Both the position numbers and the translations under genes were made by a program. This document shows positions 1-6,234 of a stretch of DNA of 34,350 nt, in pieces. The stretch's first letter is position 1, and every line of letters starts with the position of its first letter. The DNA comes from Methanobacteriota archaeon (GTDB taxonomy: Archaea; Thermoplasmatota; Poseidoniia; Poseidoniales; Poseidoniaceae). The DNA lies in the NCBI GenBank assembly GCA_002726395.1, contig PBTA01000007.1:1-34350 (forward strand), read 5' to 3'. The notes under the pieces were generated by a model that was given only the letters and a program-made list of their open reading frames with translations, was not told the origin of the DNA and searched no databases.

Positions 1-197
1 CTTCTTTTTAGCTCTAGAGTGTACGGAAAGTCAGGCTCAGAGCATAGGAGATCACCAAGCCCAGCTGTCCGTGTTTGCTCTAAATTACGACTAAACTTAA
101 AGCCTAACTCTAGCCCTAAATAAGTTGATATATCGCGCTCAAATTGCTTGCCGCGAGTGTTAGCCAGTTTTCCTGACTGACGTGCTGTCCGATTCAT
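1..197 (-). CDS. PD-(D/E)XK nuclease, Holliday-junction-resolvase-like (partial, cut by left edge)
   Basis: Sixty-five codons are visible before the window edge. The product reads M-N-R-T-A-R-Q-S-G-K, then GKQFERDIS, RNLEQTRTAGLGD and, at the edge, TLELKR. A basic Gly-Lys-x-hydrophobic-Glu start, an RN(L)xQTRxxGxGD segment and a following ExK are the pattern of small phage PD-(D/E)XK nucleases related to archaeal Hjc-type resolvases; D49 and E62-x-K64 are the likely metal-site residues. Such enzymes cut branched DNA during recombination or before packaging. The start at 197 has an AGAGG-like Shine-Dalgarno and overlaps the end of the preceding gene by 38 bases, so the two are probably one transcript. 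The C-terminal part is missing, so the exact family is uncertain. Confidence 0.72.
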   Translation of the reverse strand, partial: MNRTARQSGKLANTRGKQFERDISTYLGLELGFKFSRNLEQTRTAGLGDLLCSEPDFPYTLELKR

Positions 198-372
198 TTT
201 CTGCCTCTAAATAGTCCTCAAGAACTTGCTCAACTAGCTTTGCTAATGATGTTTGCTCAGTGTTTGCTTTTGCCTGTAATCGCTCTTTGTGGCTTTTTTG
301 CACTCTGACAAATAAGATAACACGTTGATTTTGTTTATTTTTCTTGCTGATCATTTCTAACAAACATTTCAT
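160..372 (-). CDS. Small ribbon-helix-helix-like DNA-binding protein
   Basis: A 70-aa basic protein with a strand-like stretch QRVILFVRV (about residues 15-23) followed by two predicted helices (KSHKERLQAKANTE and SLAKLVEQVLEDYLEAE). One beta strand followed by two helices, with T-S-L-A-K-L at the second helix, is the usual look of CopG/Arc-type ribbon-helix-helix repressors. It is the first leftward gene beside the divergent control region and could autoregulate there. The start is not certain: ATG at 372 and ATG at 354 (residue 7) both lack a strong Shine-Dalgarno. The family call rests on the secondary-structure pattern only. Confidence 0.6.
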   Translation of the reverse strand: MKCLLEMISKKNKQNQRVILFVRVQKSHKERLQAKANTEQTSLAKLVEQVLEDYLEAENESDSTSVRKTG

Positions 373-378
373 TAAAGA

Positions 379-410
379 TAATGCTTGTTAAGCTAGCTTA
401 ATGCGTGTTA
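379..410. promoter_or_regulatory. Divergent control region with repeated operator-like motif
   Basis: TAATGCTTGTTA (379-390) and TAATGCGTGTTA (399-410) are direct repeats, 11 of 12 identical, starting exactly 20 bp apart, so on the same face of the helix. Between and overlapping them is the perfect 14-bp palindrome TTAAGCTAGCTTAA (388-401). The same motif recurs as TAATACGTGTTA at 2616-2627. The site lies between the leftward gene starting at 372 and the rightward gene starting at 451, where phage repressors normally bind. I could not define convincing -35/-10 pairs on either strand. Confidence 0.55.
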
Positions 411-450
411 CTTATGCAATACAACAAAAGACGTACAGATAGGAGATGTT

Positions 451-684
451 ATGTCGAGTTATGAAAAGAGAGATATAGTAACTATAAAAAGAGGGGTAGA
501 TAAAAAGCTTCTATTTAACGCTTATGAATTATCGGAATTTAAAGTTGTTTTAGGAAGTTTAGACCGTCTGCGTAAGGGAAGGCGGCAATTTAGGCATTTA
601 GCAGATCAACAGGCTTTACACAGAGCATATATAGCAATTGACGAAATTTTGCAGCGCTACAAAGAAGTGGAGCAGCAGCAATGA
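451..684 (+). CDS. Hypothetical early protein (77 aa)
   Basis: First gene of the rightward block, with a clear Shine-Dalgarno (AGGAGA, seven bases before the ATG). The product is basic and mostly helical, with a charged middle (RLRKGRRQFRHLADQQ) and a Q-rich end (EVEQQQ). No family recognised. Its stop overlaps the next start as ATGA (681-684), which indicates translational coupling to the recombinase-like gene. Position next to the control region suggests an early or regulatory role, but nothing in the sequence shows which. Confidence 0.7.
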   Translation: MSSYEKRDIVTIKRGVDKKLLFNAYELSEFKVVLGSLDRLRKGRRQFRHLADQQALHRAYIAIDEILQRYKEVEQQQ

Positions 685-1361
685 ATGACGTTATAGGTTT
701 TATAGCTGGGGTAGATCCTGAGCTAAAAAAGAAACACCGCCAGCAGTTAAAAGCGCTAGCTGGGGAGAGGCATATAGACTTTGTAGAAGAGCCGGAAACC
801 TACAACATGCTAGCCTATGAAGCGCGTACAGAATTGCAGTACGCAATAACAGCAGCTGAGACTTCAGTAAGCGTACTTGCCGTTGCGTCAGCTACTGGCT
901 TAACGAATCGCAAGTGGAAAGCTTTACGGCTATTAGATCAGATAGCAGAGAAGGGGATCAGCATAGAGGTTGCTGACGATCCTAGCATAAATTCTCATTC
1001 TATCAGCGTCTTAGCGTACTCAGCTGAAGTAGCTAAAGAAAAATTATTGACAAGATCTAAGAAAGCTTTGCAGTCTATTAAATTGAGATTAGCGGCTGGA
1101 GAAGAGGTTTATAGCAGCAAGGGTAGAAAAATTACTAAGCTAGGTACGCCCCAAGCCACGGAAGCCATGAAACAGGCTAGAATTAGTAAGTCTGATGATT
1201 TTGCGTCTAAGATTTTTCCAACTATTAAACCGTACCTTGACCGTGGGTTAAGCTTGAATCGCATTGCCCAAGAGCTAAATCGTCAAGGCGTCAAGACTGC
1301 TAAGGGTAGAAAGTTTTATCAATCAACCATAAGCGCTATAGTAAGAAGGGTAAGCGAATGA
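681..1361 (+). CDS. Serine-recombinase-like protein lacking catalytic residues
   Basis: The 226-aa protein has the outline of a small serine recombinase. Its N-terminal domain runs IGFIAG... to KGISIEV (about 1-97), a long helix covers about 112-140, and the C-terminal segment LGTPQATEAM...SLNRIAQELNRQGVKTAKG...TISAIVRR (154-223) matches the helix plus HTH tail seen in many resolvase-like proteins. Where active enzymes have YxRVSTxxQ this one has IGFIAGVDPEL, with no nucleophilic Ser. Where they have the LDRLxR arginines it has SATGLTN. It therefore probably binds DNA without recombining it, perhaps as a regulator or architectural factor. A real recombinase diverged beyond my recognition is less likely. 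Coupled to both neighbours by 4-bp overlaps. Confidence 0.65.
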   Translation: MNDVIGFIAGVDPELKKKHRQQLKALAGERHIDFVEEPETYNMLAYEARTELQYAITAAETSVSVLAVASATGLTNRKWKALRLLDQIAEKGISIEVADDPSINSHSISVLAYSAEVAKEKLLTRSKKALQSIKLRLAAGEEVYSSKGRKITKLGTPQATEAMKQARISKSDDFASKIFPTIKPYLDRGLSLNRIAQELNRQGVKTAKGRKFYQSTISAIVRRVSE

Positions 1362-2020
1362 ATAAGATAAACGAAACACAAAGGTATCGTACAATCGGTA
1401 ACTATTATGACGATAAATGTGAGCACTGTGGGCAGCCGTGTGTTGACGACGTGTGTGAGTGCAGAGACTTTATTGGAAAACAGGAAGTCATACTGACCGA
1501 CAAAAAAGATAGGCTAACTAACTTTCCTAAAGATGGAAACGATCTGCGCGACTTTCGTGAGCATTTGACAAACGCATTTTTGCAAACACAAATTGCGTTA
1601 GAGCATGAAATTTATCTAGACAAAAAGGCTTGGTCAGAGAGAAACGAAATGTGTGACTGGATCTTTGCAACGCCAAACCGACAAATGATGTTTTGGATGT
1701 TTGCAAAAACTCCAATTATTAATGGCTGGACGGTTGCTGAGGCGGCTGAATATTTAAAACGTGACCGTACAAGTGTGTCGAAGGATCTGTCGGATATGCA
1801 CAGTAAGAAATACATTTATCGTAACAACAAAGAGGGTTTTCAGCGGCATTATTTGCCTAGCCGAACATTATTGAATAATGCGTTATGGTTCTCAGAATAT
1901 TATGTAGACACTACTTTGCGGCTTACTGAGGACAGTGCGCGTAGAGATTTTTTTGAGTATCGTTCGTCAGAGCGAGAGTATTTTAAAAACATGCAAAAGC
2001 GTGGCAGTACTGCACAGTAA
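1358..2020 (+). CDS. Zinc-binding/helix-turn-helix DNA-binding protein (220 aa)
   Basis: Residues 21-35 contain CEHCGQPCVDDVCEC, a compact Cys/His cluster able to hold zinc. Residues 124-145 (WTVAEAAEYLKRDRTSVSKD) form a clear helix-turn-helix, followed by KKYIYRNNKEGFQRHYLPS, which looks like the wing of a MarR-type winged helix. The middle is rich in Trp and Met. This suggests a phage regulator or replication-initiation accessory factor. It is the third gene of the coupled rightward block (ATGA overlap with the recombinase-like gene) and is followed by a 54-bp gap. I do not recognise a named family. Confidence 0.6.
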   Translation: MNKINETQRYRTIGNYYDDKCEHCGQPCVDDVCECRDFIGKQEVILTDKKDRLTNFPKDGNDLRDFREHLTNAFLQTQIALEHEIYLDKKAWSERNEMCDWIFATPNRQMMFWMFAKTPIINGWTVAEAAEYLKRDRTSVSKDLSDMHSKKYIYRNNKEGFQRHYLPSRTLLNNALWFSEYYVDTTLRLTEDSARRDFFEYRSSEREYFKNMQKRGSTAQ

Positions 2021-2074
2021 ATATTCAGTTTCGACACGTTGACTGTACTAATTATGTACGAGTAAGGTTGTAGT

Positions 2075-2608
2075 ATGAAGAGAAGAAAACTTGATAACCC
2101 AACTGCACGAAAGTTAAGAGGCGGTGGAATACGTCAAAGCAGACGCCTTGAAATGCTCTGTTGGCACGTTGACCATCTGCAAGCAAACGTAAGAATTTTA
2201 CGTGAGCTAGCCGATAACATAGAGCGTGTACTAGGCATCAAAGAAGCAAATATGTCTGATAAAGTATTCATGGCTCAGAATGAAATAACTAGAGCGAATA
2301 TTCATTGCAGCAGGGTGAAACCTGAAAGCACCAGGACAAGAGGGGCAGCAATGTATGAATATATAACAGAGAAAAATAGCCTGGTAGATATGAACGGAGT
2401 GAGAGAGATTGAAGCCCGTGAAGATCTGAGAGAACCAGAGTCATATTACTTTGCTAGAAAGAGCAAGCAATTTCGGGAAGATTTCGAGATGCGCCAGCAC
2501 AACCAGCCACCAGAGCCAGTAAACAATAAATCACTTTTTAGCGACGAACATCACGCAGCTGTAGAGGCGTGGAAACGTAAAAAAGGCTTAAACAAAAAGA
2601 ACATGTAA
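2075..2608 (+). CDS. Hypothetical protein (177 aa)
   Basis: Starts after a 54-bp intergenic stretch, with TAAGG nine bases before the ATG. The N-terminus is strongly basic (MKRRKLDNPTARKLRGGG), followed by a helical region (about 30-55), then a charged, low-hydrophobicity C-terminal half with many Glu and Arg ending in KRKKGLNKKNM. No membrane segment, signal peptide or catalytic motif is visible. The basic ends would suit nucleic-acid binding, but that is only composition. Function unknown. Confidence 0.6.
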   Translation: MKRRKLDNPTARKLRGGGIRQSRRLEMLCWHVDHLQANVRILRELADNIERVLGIKEANMSDKVFMAQNEITRANIHCSRVKPESTRTRGAAMYEYITEKNSLVDMNGVREIEAREDLREPESYYFARKSKQFREDFEMRQHNQPPEPVNNKSLFSDEHHAAVEAWKRKKGLNKKNM

Positions 2609-2614
2609 AAAGGT

Positions 2615-2640
2615 TTAATACGTGTTAGGCTAAGTATTAA
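2615..2640. promoter_or_regulatory. Inverted repeat containing the operator-like motif
   Basis: TTAATAC (2615-2621) and GTATTAA (2634-2640) are exact inverted repeats with a 12-bp spacer; inside it TTAG-G-CTAA forms a second, inner near-palindrome. The left half reads TAATACGTGTTA (2616-2627), matching the two copies at 379-410. It lies in the only gap (2609-2664) between the first gene group and the following small genes, about 25 bp before the next ATG, so it may control a second early transcript. A hairpin in RNA is also possible. Confidence 0.45.
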
Positions 2641-2664
2641 TTAAAAAGAGGTGAGAAAACAATA

Positions 2665-2877
2665 ATGAGGCAATCAATCTATAAACGCTTTTCGCATAAT
2701 ATATACATTGTTAGTATTTACAGAGCGTTCAGAAATTTAACACAAACAGAACAAACAGACCAGACTAAACAGAATGAACAGGATAGACTGTTTGAGATAG
2801 CTGGTGACATTCTAGGTGCTATTTCACTATTTATTATATTCTACGCTGCAATAGTGCTTGCTGGTATATTCCAATGA
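2665..2877 (+). CDS. Small single-pass membrane protein (70 aa)
   Basis: Residues about 47-68 (ILGAISLFIIFYAAIVLAGI) form one hydrophobic membrane helix at the C-terminus. The N-terminal 45 residues are polar with a Q/T/E-rich stretch (TQTEQTDQTKQNEQD). GAGGTGAG lies about 8 bases upstream of the start and is a plausible ribosome site. The stop overlaps the next start as ATGA (2874-2877). Early phage membrane proteins of this shape sometimes act in exclusion or host takeover; there is no evidence for either here. Confidence 0.6.
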   Translation: MRQSIYKRFSHNIYIVSIYRAFRNLTQTEQTDQTKQNEQDRLFEIAGDILGAISLFIIFYAAIVLAGIFQ

Positions 2878-3131
2878 GCAATGCAGACAAAGCAGTTGTA
2901 GAGCTTTCTGATAAATTGCGTAAAGATCTGCTAGATATTTGTGGTTGTTATCATGTTGCTAGTACGCAACTAGAAAGTTACCAAGACGCAATAGAGCTAA
3001 TGGAACAAATGATAGGTGAGGCATTAGCCGCGCTTAGTTTGACTTCTTTTGAAACAGAAAATTATTATTTCACGCGCTTTGAAACAGAGCTAGTGATAGA
3101 GGTGAAGGGGGAACAATGCGCCCTTCATTAA
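2874..3131 (+). CDS. Hypothetical protein (85 aa)
   Basis: An acidic, mainly helical small protein with no recognised domain. A possible coiled stretch covers about residues 35-57 (SYQDAIELMEQMIGEALAAL), followed by alternating aromatic and charged residues (NYYFTRFETELVIEVKGEQ) that look beta-like. It is coupled to the preceding membrane protein (ATGA overlap), and its last 16 bases overlap the LexA-domain gene. Typical of phage early-region genes; function unknown. Confidence 0.6.
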   Translation: MSNADKAVVELSDKLRKDLLDICGCYHVASTQLESYQDAIELMEQMIGEALAALSLTSFETENYYFTRFETELVIEVKGEQCALH

Positions 3132-3367
3132 CGCAAAAGCAAAAAGAAGTTTACGACTTCTACAAGAAATTTTGGGAAGTAGAAAAACGCTGTCCGTCGC
3201 TCAGAGAAATCTGTGAGGGGAGAATAAACAATAAACAGATTCTTGAGCAACGGTCAGCACGATCTACCGCACATGCAATAGTCAATCATTTAGTCAGCAA
3301 GAACTATCTAAGTGAGAGCTATTATAACGATAGACCTAGCTACTATCCTAGAGAGCTTGAACAATGA
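3116..3367 (+). CDS. LexA-type winged-helix DNA-binding domain protein (83 aa)
   Basis: The start LTQKQKEVYDFYKKFW followed by CPSLREICEG and later TAHAIVNHLVSKNYL matches the LexA N-terminal domain pattern (LTxRQxEVLxFI, then PTxREIA, then a recognition helix and L-x-x-K-G-Y-I). There is no self-cleavage protease domain: the protein ends at 83 residues, compared with about 200 for LexA. It could be a phage regulator using LexA-like recognition without SOS cleavage, or could interfere at host LexA sites. AGGTGAAGGGGG upstream gives a strong ribosome site. The stop overlaps the next small ORF (ATGA). Confidence 0.65.
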   Translation: MRPSLTQKQKEVYDFYKKFWEVEKRCPSLREICEGRINNKQILEQRSARSTAHAIVNHLVSKNYLSESYYNDRPSYYPRELEQ

Positions 3368-3540
3368 CGTTGGCAAGCAAACTAAGAGCAGCAGCAAATT
3401 CGTTAGGTGATTGTGATTTAGCTCTAACACTAGAGCAAGCCGCCCATGAACTTGACAGATTTGAATTTCACAAAGCTATCAGCAGAGCAGAGCAGACTTT
3501 TGAAAACAGAGAAACTGCAAGTGGCACACGTCACGTTTGA
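3364..3540 (+). CDS. Small hypothetical protein (58 aa)
   Basis: ATG at 3364 overlaps the TGA of the LexA-domain gene (ATGA), the same coupling used throughout this block. The frame is open for 58 codons (MTLASKLRAAANSLGDCDL... to SGTRHV). The N-terminal half is predicted helical. It overlaps the following gene by 95 bases, which is unusual for phage genes, so either this ORF is spurious or the following gene starts later. I lean towards it being translated because of the coupling. Confidence 0.4.
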   Translation: MTLASKLRAAANSLGDCDLALTLEQAAHELDRFEFHKAISRAEQTFENRETASGTRHV

Positions 3541-3712
3541 ACTAGATCAGAGCGCTTGTACCTTCAGTTTAAAAGCTGGTGAAGCAGTCCACGCTAAAGA
3601 TAGACGCGCTCTTTTCAGCGGTCACATAACGCCAGAAATGGGTTTGCAGTTACGACAATTAGCAGAAGCTGTTGAGGATATAAGACAGCACAGATTAGAG
3701 GCGAAAGAATGA
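3446..3712 (+). CDS. Hypothetical protein (88 aa)
   Basis: An 88-aa frame starting MNLTDLNFTKLSAEQ. Residues 27-60 look like alternating strands (VAHVTFELDQSACTFSLKAGEAV), followed by a C-terminal helix (QLRQLAEAVEDIRQHRLEAKE). No family recognised. The ATG at 3446 has only a weak ribosome site and lies inside the preceding 58-aa ORF; an internal GTG near 3521 is another possible start. The stop overlaps the next ATG (3709-3712), so the downstream end is secure. Confidence 0.55.
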   Translation: MNLTDLNFTKLSAEQSRLLKTEKLQVAHVTFELDQSACTFSLKAGEAVHAKDRRALFSGHITPEMGLQLRQLAEAVEDIRQHRLEAKE

Positions 3713-3954
3713 TAATAGCATTTTATACAGCAATGATCCTTGGCTATAGAATAGATGGTGAACACGTCACAGCGCGATTCTGGATGCAGAGCTATGAACA
3801 ATGTTTAGAGGCTATGGATCACGCAGAAAAATTATATGATTATATTGCTGACAATATTAGCGACAAGCACATTTATTTATGGTGTGAGAAGTCAGAAGTT
3901 GTGAGCAGCTTTGACATGACTATAAAACCAATGCCAAGACCGGAGATTAACTGA
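3709..3954 (+). CDS. Conserved-looking phage hypothetical protein (81 aa)
   Basis: Begins MIIAFYTAMILGY, a short hydrophobic N-terminus, and continues ARFWMQSYEQCLEAMDHAEKLYDYI, a helix with two Cys in the mature part (C32, C59). The pattern of a hydrophobic start, then F-W-M-x-x-Y-x-x-C-x-x-A-M-x-H-A, resembles small unnamed proteins I have seen in marine phage genomes, but no function is known to me. Coupled upstream (ATGA) and downstream (TGATG overlap at 3952-3956). Confidence 0.62.
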   Translation: MIIAFYTAMILGYRIDGEHVTARFWMQSYEQCLEAMDHAEKLYDYIADNISDKHIYLWCEKSEVVSSFDMTIKPMPRPEIN

Positions 3955-4151
3955 TGTATAATTTATATATCTATATTTATGAAACGTGGTGCTTACGTAA
4001 AAAATTTAAAAAATTAAAAGACGCTAGAGACTATCAAGATGGTTTAATCAATACGGGTGCTGGTAGTGCAAACGTAATGATAATTAGTGAAAGAACTAAT
4101 ATTGAAATGCAGAACCGTGAAGAAATAGCAAATAAAAGATTCAAACGTTAA
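3954..4151 (+). CDS. Hypothetical protein, last gene of rightward block (65 aa)
   Basis: Starts in a TGATG overlap with the preceding stop. The N-terminus is rich in aromatics (MYNLYIYIYETW), the next part basic (LRKKFKKLKDARDYQDGL). No recognised family. It ends at 4151, overlapping by four bases the end of the oppositely oriented endolysin gene, so rightward and leftward transcription converge here with no spacer. Confidence 0.58.
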   Translation: MYNLYIYIYETWCLRKKFKKLKDARDYQDGLINTGAGSANVMIISERTNIEMQNREEIANKRFKR

Positions 4152-4759
4152 ATCAGCCACTGATAGATTTTCTTAGTTTCTTTCTGTCTATGTGAAAGCC
4201 CTGTATAACCACCGTTAATCTTACGTGTCAGGGTTTTTATCGTATCGTCAGAAACACCTTCATCACATATTTCCCAGAGCTTGTTCCGACTAAAGAACCA
4301 AAGCGCCGTTTCTATTGCATACTCTTTTTCAAGCAAGCTGGGGTCTTGTAGGATCTGGGGCAAGGCCATGTCAGAAGCAAATGCTTTGTGGTTGTCAAAG
4401 CCCGTCAGCATCAGAAAACCTCTGCCTATGTATTTCTCAGCAGCATCTTCATTATTACCCATGCGCCCCGAATAAACTTTTCTAGCTAATGCTTTAGGAT
4501 TTCTAGCGTAAGGTTCTGCGCTCTCTTCTGTAGGAAATCTGCTAGGCCACACGCGCATCATAGCCTCAACGCTGTAATTAAGGTTCTCACGGGTGTATCT
4601 AAAGTTTCCTGACTCGTGATGCACCTGACCTAGTAAGTGCGCTCCACGCTCAGGGGATAGCTCATAGAAGCCAACAATTCCCTTAGCTGTCTGTCTCCCA
4701 AATGCCCCATCTGGAGTACACCCACAGCGCTCTTGAAGGTGGCGTAATGCATCACTCAT
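4148..4759 (-). CDS. Endolysin, GH19 chitinase/lysozyme-like with N-terminal peptidoglycan-binding-like segment
   Basis: Residues 7-36 (LQERCGCTPDGAFGRQTAKG) resemble a PG_binding_1 repeat (LQxxLGxxxDGxFGxxT). The rest is GH19-like: QVHHESGNFRYTRENLNYS (45-63) holds the likely acid Glu49, and NNEDAAEKYIGRGFLMLTGF (about 101-120) is the substrate-groove motif typical of phage GH19 enzymes. It would hydrolyse cell-wall glycan from the cytoplasmic side after holin action; no signal peptide is visible. It is the last gene of the leftward transcript, directly after three or more small membrane proteins, the normal place for a lysis enzyme. Confidence 0.85.
   Translation of the reverse strand: MSDALRHLQERCGCTPDGAFGRQTAKGIVGFYELSPERGAHLLGQVHHESGNFRYTRENLNYSVEAMMRVWPSRFPTEESAEPYARNPKALARKVYSGRMGNNEDAAEKYIGRGFLMLTGFDNHKAFASDMALPQILQDPSLLEKEYAIETALWFFSRNKLWEICDEGVSDDTIKTLTRKINGGYTGLSHRQKETKKIYQWLI
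4152..4164. terminator. Weak hairpin at the convergence of the two transcription units
   Basis: ATCAG-CCA-CTGAT is a perfect 5-bp inverted repeat with a 3-base loop. On the plus strand it is followed by AGATTTTC. It sits exactly where the rightward block ends and overlaps the last codons of the endolysin gene. The stem is short and AT-rich, so termination would be weak; this is a candidate only. Confidence 0.3.
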
Positions 4760-4848
4760 TTTTTCATTTCCAGATATAAGCGATACACATTAGCACAAGT
4801 GTTAATTGTAACAGCTGTGAGCAAACAAAGTGCAATAGAAGTGGTCAT
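4756..4848 (-). CDS. Tiny membrane protein in lysis cassette (30 aa)
   Basis: A 30-codon frame whose ATG overlaps the holin stop (ATGA at 4845-4848) and whose TGA overlaps the endolysin ATG (4756-4759). The product begins MTTSIALCLLTAVTINTCAN and ends YRLYLEMKK: one hydrophobic stretch and a basic tail, with two Cys. Coupling on both sides between holin and endolysin strongly suggests it is translated. It could be an antiholin, a second pore component or a spanin-like lysis accessory; it is too short to assign. Confidence 0.5.
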   Translation of the reverse strand: MTTSIALCLLTAVTINTCANVYRLYLEMKK

Positions 4849-5261
4849 TTTTTCATATTCTCCCTAGCTACACCTTTGGATTTCTCGAATGATCTGAGGC
4901 CAGAAACGCCTAGAAGTGATAGCGTCAATGTCATCAGTGATCCTGTATCAAGCTCAAAAAGAACTACGTCAGGATACCAGACAGCTACTACCCAATCTGC
5001 TATTGGCATCACAAAGAAATTTAGAAATAAGCCTAATGTGCAGCACCATAAGATAGCTGGCCTTGCACCAGCCACAAAAAGGCTAGGGTGCTTGGCGGCT
5101 TCTACGTTTGCTTGTGCTTGAAGTGCAGCATTTTCAGCAGCAAGTTTCTCAGACATTGTAGCGATTTCATGCGCTAGTTTAGCTTTTTGGTCTTTGTCCT
5201 CTATTACTTTGTCGAGAATAGAACTAACCGGATTAATAAGCTTTTCAACAAGACCTAACAT
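4845..5261 (-). CDS. Holin, GTA-type three-transmembrane family
   Basis: The N-terminal 60 residues are a charged helix (KLINPVSSILDKVIEDKDQK, then EIATMSEKLAAENAALQ). Hydrophobic segments follow at about 61-87 (SLFVAGARPAILWCCTLGLF) and about 105-122 (LMTLTLSLLGVSGLRSFEK). The GxRPxxxW segment and the ending SGLRSFEKxKG fit the GTA holin 3TM family. It would permeabilise the inner membrane to release the endolysin. Its start overlaps the preceding stop by one base (TAATG). Confidence 0.8.
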   Translation of the reverse strand: MLGLVEKLINPVSSILDKVIEDKDQKAKLAHEIATMSEKLAAENAALQAQANVEAAKHPSLFVAGARPAILWCCTLGLFLNFFVMPIADWVVAVWYPDVVLFELDTGSLMTLTLSLLGVSGLRSFEKSKGVARENMKK

Positions 5262-5497
5262 TATGACTTAGCCTCTATCTTAGTGCTACTATTAGACTTT
5301 GCAGAGAAGCCAAAATACGCACCTACAAGGCCACTGAGAGCTAGATACTGTGCCATTAATATGCTGTCAGCTTCTGCCATTTGACCAGGCCACACAACAG
5401 TAGCGACTGTCACAATACCCATCATTGCCATAGCTAAATAAGCCATAATTCTTTTATTCAGCTGATAGGCTTTTTTGTCTGGAATAAGTTCGTTCAT
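5261..5497 (-). CDS. Small two-transmembrane protein, second holin candidate (78 aa)
   Basis: Two hydrophobic segments at about residues 17-37 (IMAYLAMAMMGIVTVATVVW) and 47-66 (LMAQYLALSGLVGAYFGFSA), a polar N-terminus and a basic Ser-rich C-terminus (KSNSSTKIEAKS). Size and two-helix topology are those of class II holins or antiholins. It is translationally coupled to the 38-aa ORF upstream (ATGA) and to the 3TM holin downstream (TAATG). No sequence family recognised. Confidence 0.65.
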   Translation of the reverse strand: MNELIPDKKAYQLNKRIMAYLAMAMMGIVTVATVVWPGQMAEADSILMAQYLALSGLVGAYFGFSAKSNSSTKIEAKS

Positions 5498-5610
5498 TTT
5501 TTTAAATCCTTTATTATTTTTCTAATAATATTGAGATCTCTACTGATAATCAGCACATAGCCCTTATCGTTGTAGAGAACGTACTTGAGCTTCCACTGTC
5601 GCAGATACAT
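5494..5610 (-). CDS. Tiny basic protein (38 aa) in lysis region
   Basis: ATG at 5610 directly follows the TAA of the preceding 54-aa ORF, and its TGA overlaps the ATG of the 78-aa membrane protein (ATGA). The product starts MYLRQWKLKYVLYNDKGYVL and ends IIRKIIKDLKK: basic, amphipathic and not clearly membrane-spanning. Perfect packing between two flanking genes is the reason to accept it. Function unknown. Confidence 0.45.
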   Translation of the reverse strand: MYLRQWKLKYVLYNDKGYVLIISRDLNIIRKIIKDLKK

Positions 5611-5775
5611 TTACCGTTCAATTTTTATGCAGATAACTTTGCTGTTTTTAGTTGTGACCAAGATTTTAGAGCGCTTTAAATCAGCCTCACAAGATTGTTC
5701 AGTGCTGTGAGAACTAATATGATAATGCTTTAGCTCACCAGCTGTCGTTAACATTACCCAGAGCAAGACAAACAT
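5611..5775 (-). CDS. Tiny protein with signal-like N-terminus (54 aa), possible lysis accessory
   Basis: Starts in a TGATG overlap with the preceding gene's stop (5773-5777). N-terminal MFVLLWVMLTTAGELKHYHI is hydrophobic like a signal peptide or membrane anchor. The remainder is polar with two Cys (EQSCEADLKRSK and SKVICIKIER). An anchored protein with a polar outer part in a lysis cassette could be spanin-like, but it lacks the long coiled coil expected of an i-spanin. Accepted because of exact coupling on both sides. Confidence 0.48.
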   Translation of the reverse strand: MFVLLWVMLTTAGELKHYHISSHSTEQSCEADLKRSKILVTTKNSKVICIKIER

Positions 5776-6233
5776 CAGAAAGATAACCAGCCCATATAGA
5801 TTGCAAACAGATACATGCCGCCAAATAATGCAACAGCAGCAACGACAATAACCGCAACAGTCAGCGCTGCTTCTGCACGTTTCTGACGTTCTAACTGGCG
5901 CTGTGCCTCAGCTGCTTTGCGCTCTTGCCGTATTTCTTTACGGATGTTCTGCAATTCTTGATAGCTGGATAGCCCCCTAGAATTGACGATTAGTTCGCGT
6001 AAATTTTCTTCCGCGTCTTTAGCCGCCATAGCGTCAAAGTAGGTTGCAAGACCTTCTTCATTTGACCCAGCAAATATGCTGTTTTTCTTCTTAGCATGTT
6101 TAGCTTTCGCATCATCTACACCGTCAAAAAAACTGACAATTTCATTCTTCATTGCATAAAGTTGTTTGCCAGCTTTTATACCGCCTGAGATTGTCGCAAG
6201 CGTAGCTGATACAGCTGTGATTGGATCAACCAT
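5775..6233 (-). CDS. C-terminally membrane-anchored phage protein (152 aa)
   Basis: N-terminal MVDPITAVSATLATISGGIK is followed by a polar helix, a highly charged coiled-coil-like stretch (EIRQERKAAEAQRQLERQK, about 101-119) and one strong membrane helix near the end (ALTVAVIVVAAVALFGGMYLFAIYMGW). Proteins with a VDP(I/V)TA start and the same architecture recur in marine phage structural/lysis regions in my recollection, without a known function. It starts one base after the preceding gene ends. Possible roles are spanin-like lysis accessory or virion-associated membrane protein. Confidence 0.62.
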   Translation of the reverse strand: MVDPITAVSATLATISGGIKAGKQLYAMKNEIVSFFDGVDDAKAKHAKKKNSIFAGSNEEGLATYFDAMAAKDAEENLRELIVNSRGLSSYQELQNIRKEIRQERKAAEAQRQLERQKRAEAALTVAVIVVAAVALFGGMYLFAIYMGWLSF

Positions 6234-6234
6234 C

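Noticed and set aside
681..1361. Functional serine integrase implying a temperate phage
   Set aside because: The catalytic Ser and the paired Arg residues are absent and the protein is far shorter than large serine integrases; no attachment-site repeats were seen.
2021..2074. Sigma70-type promoter suggested by TTGACT at 2039-2044
   Set aside because: No acceptable -10 box at 16-18 bp spacing; the TAAGG at the expected place serves better as the ribosome site.
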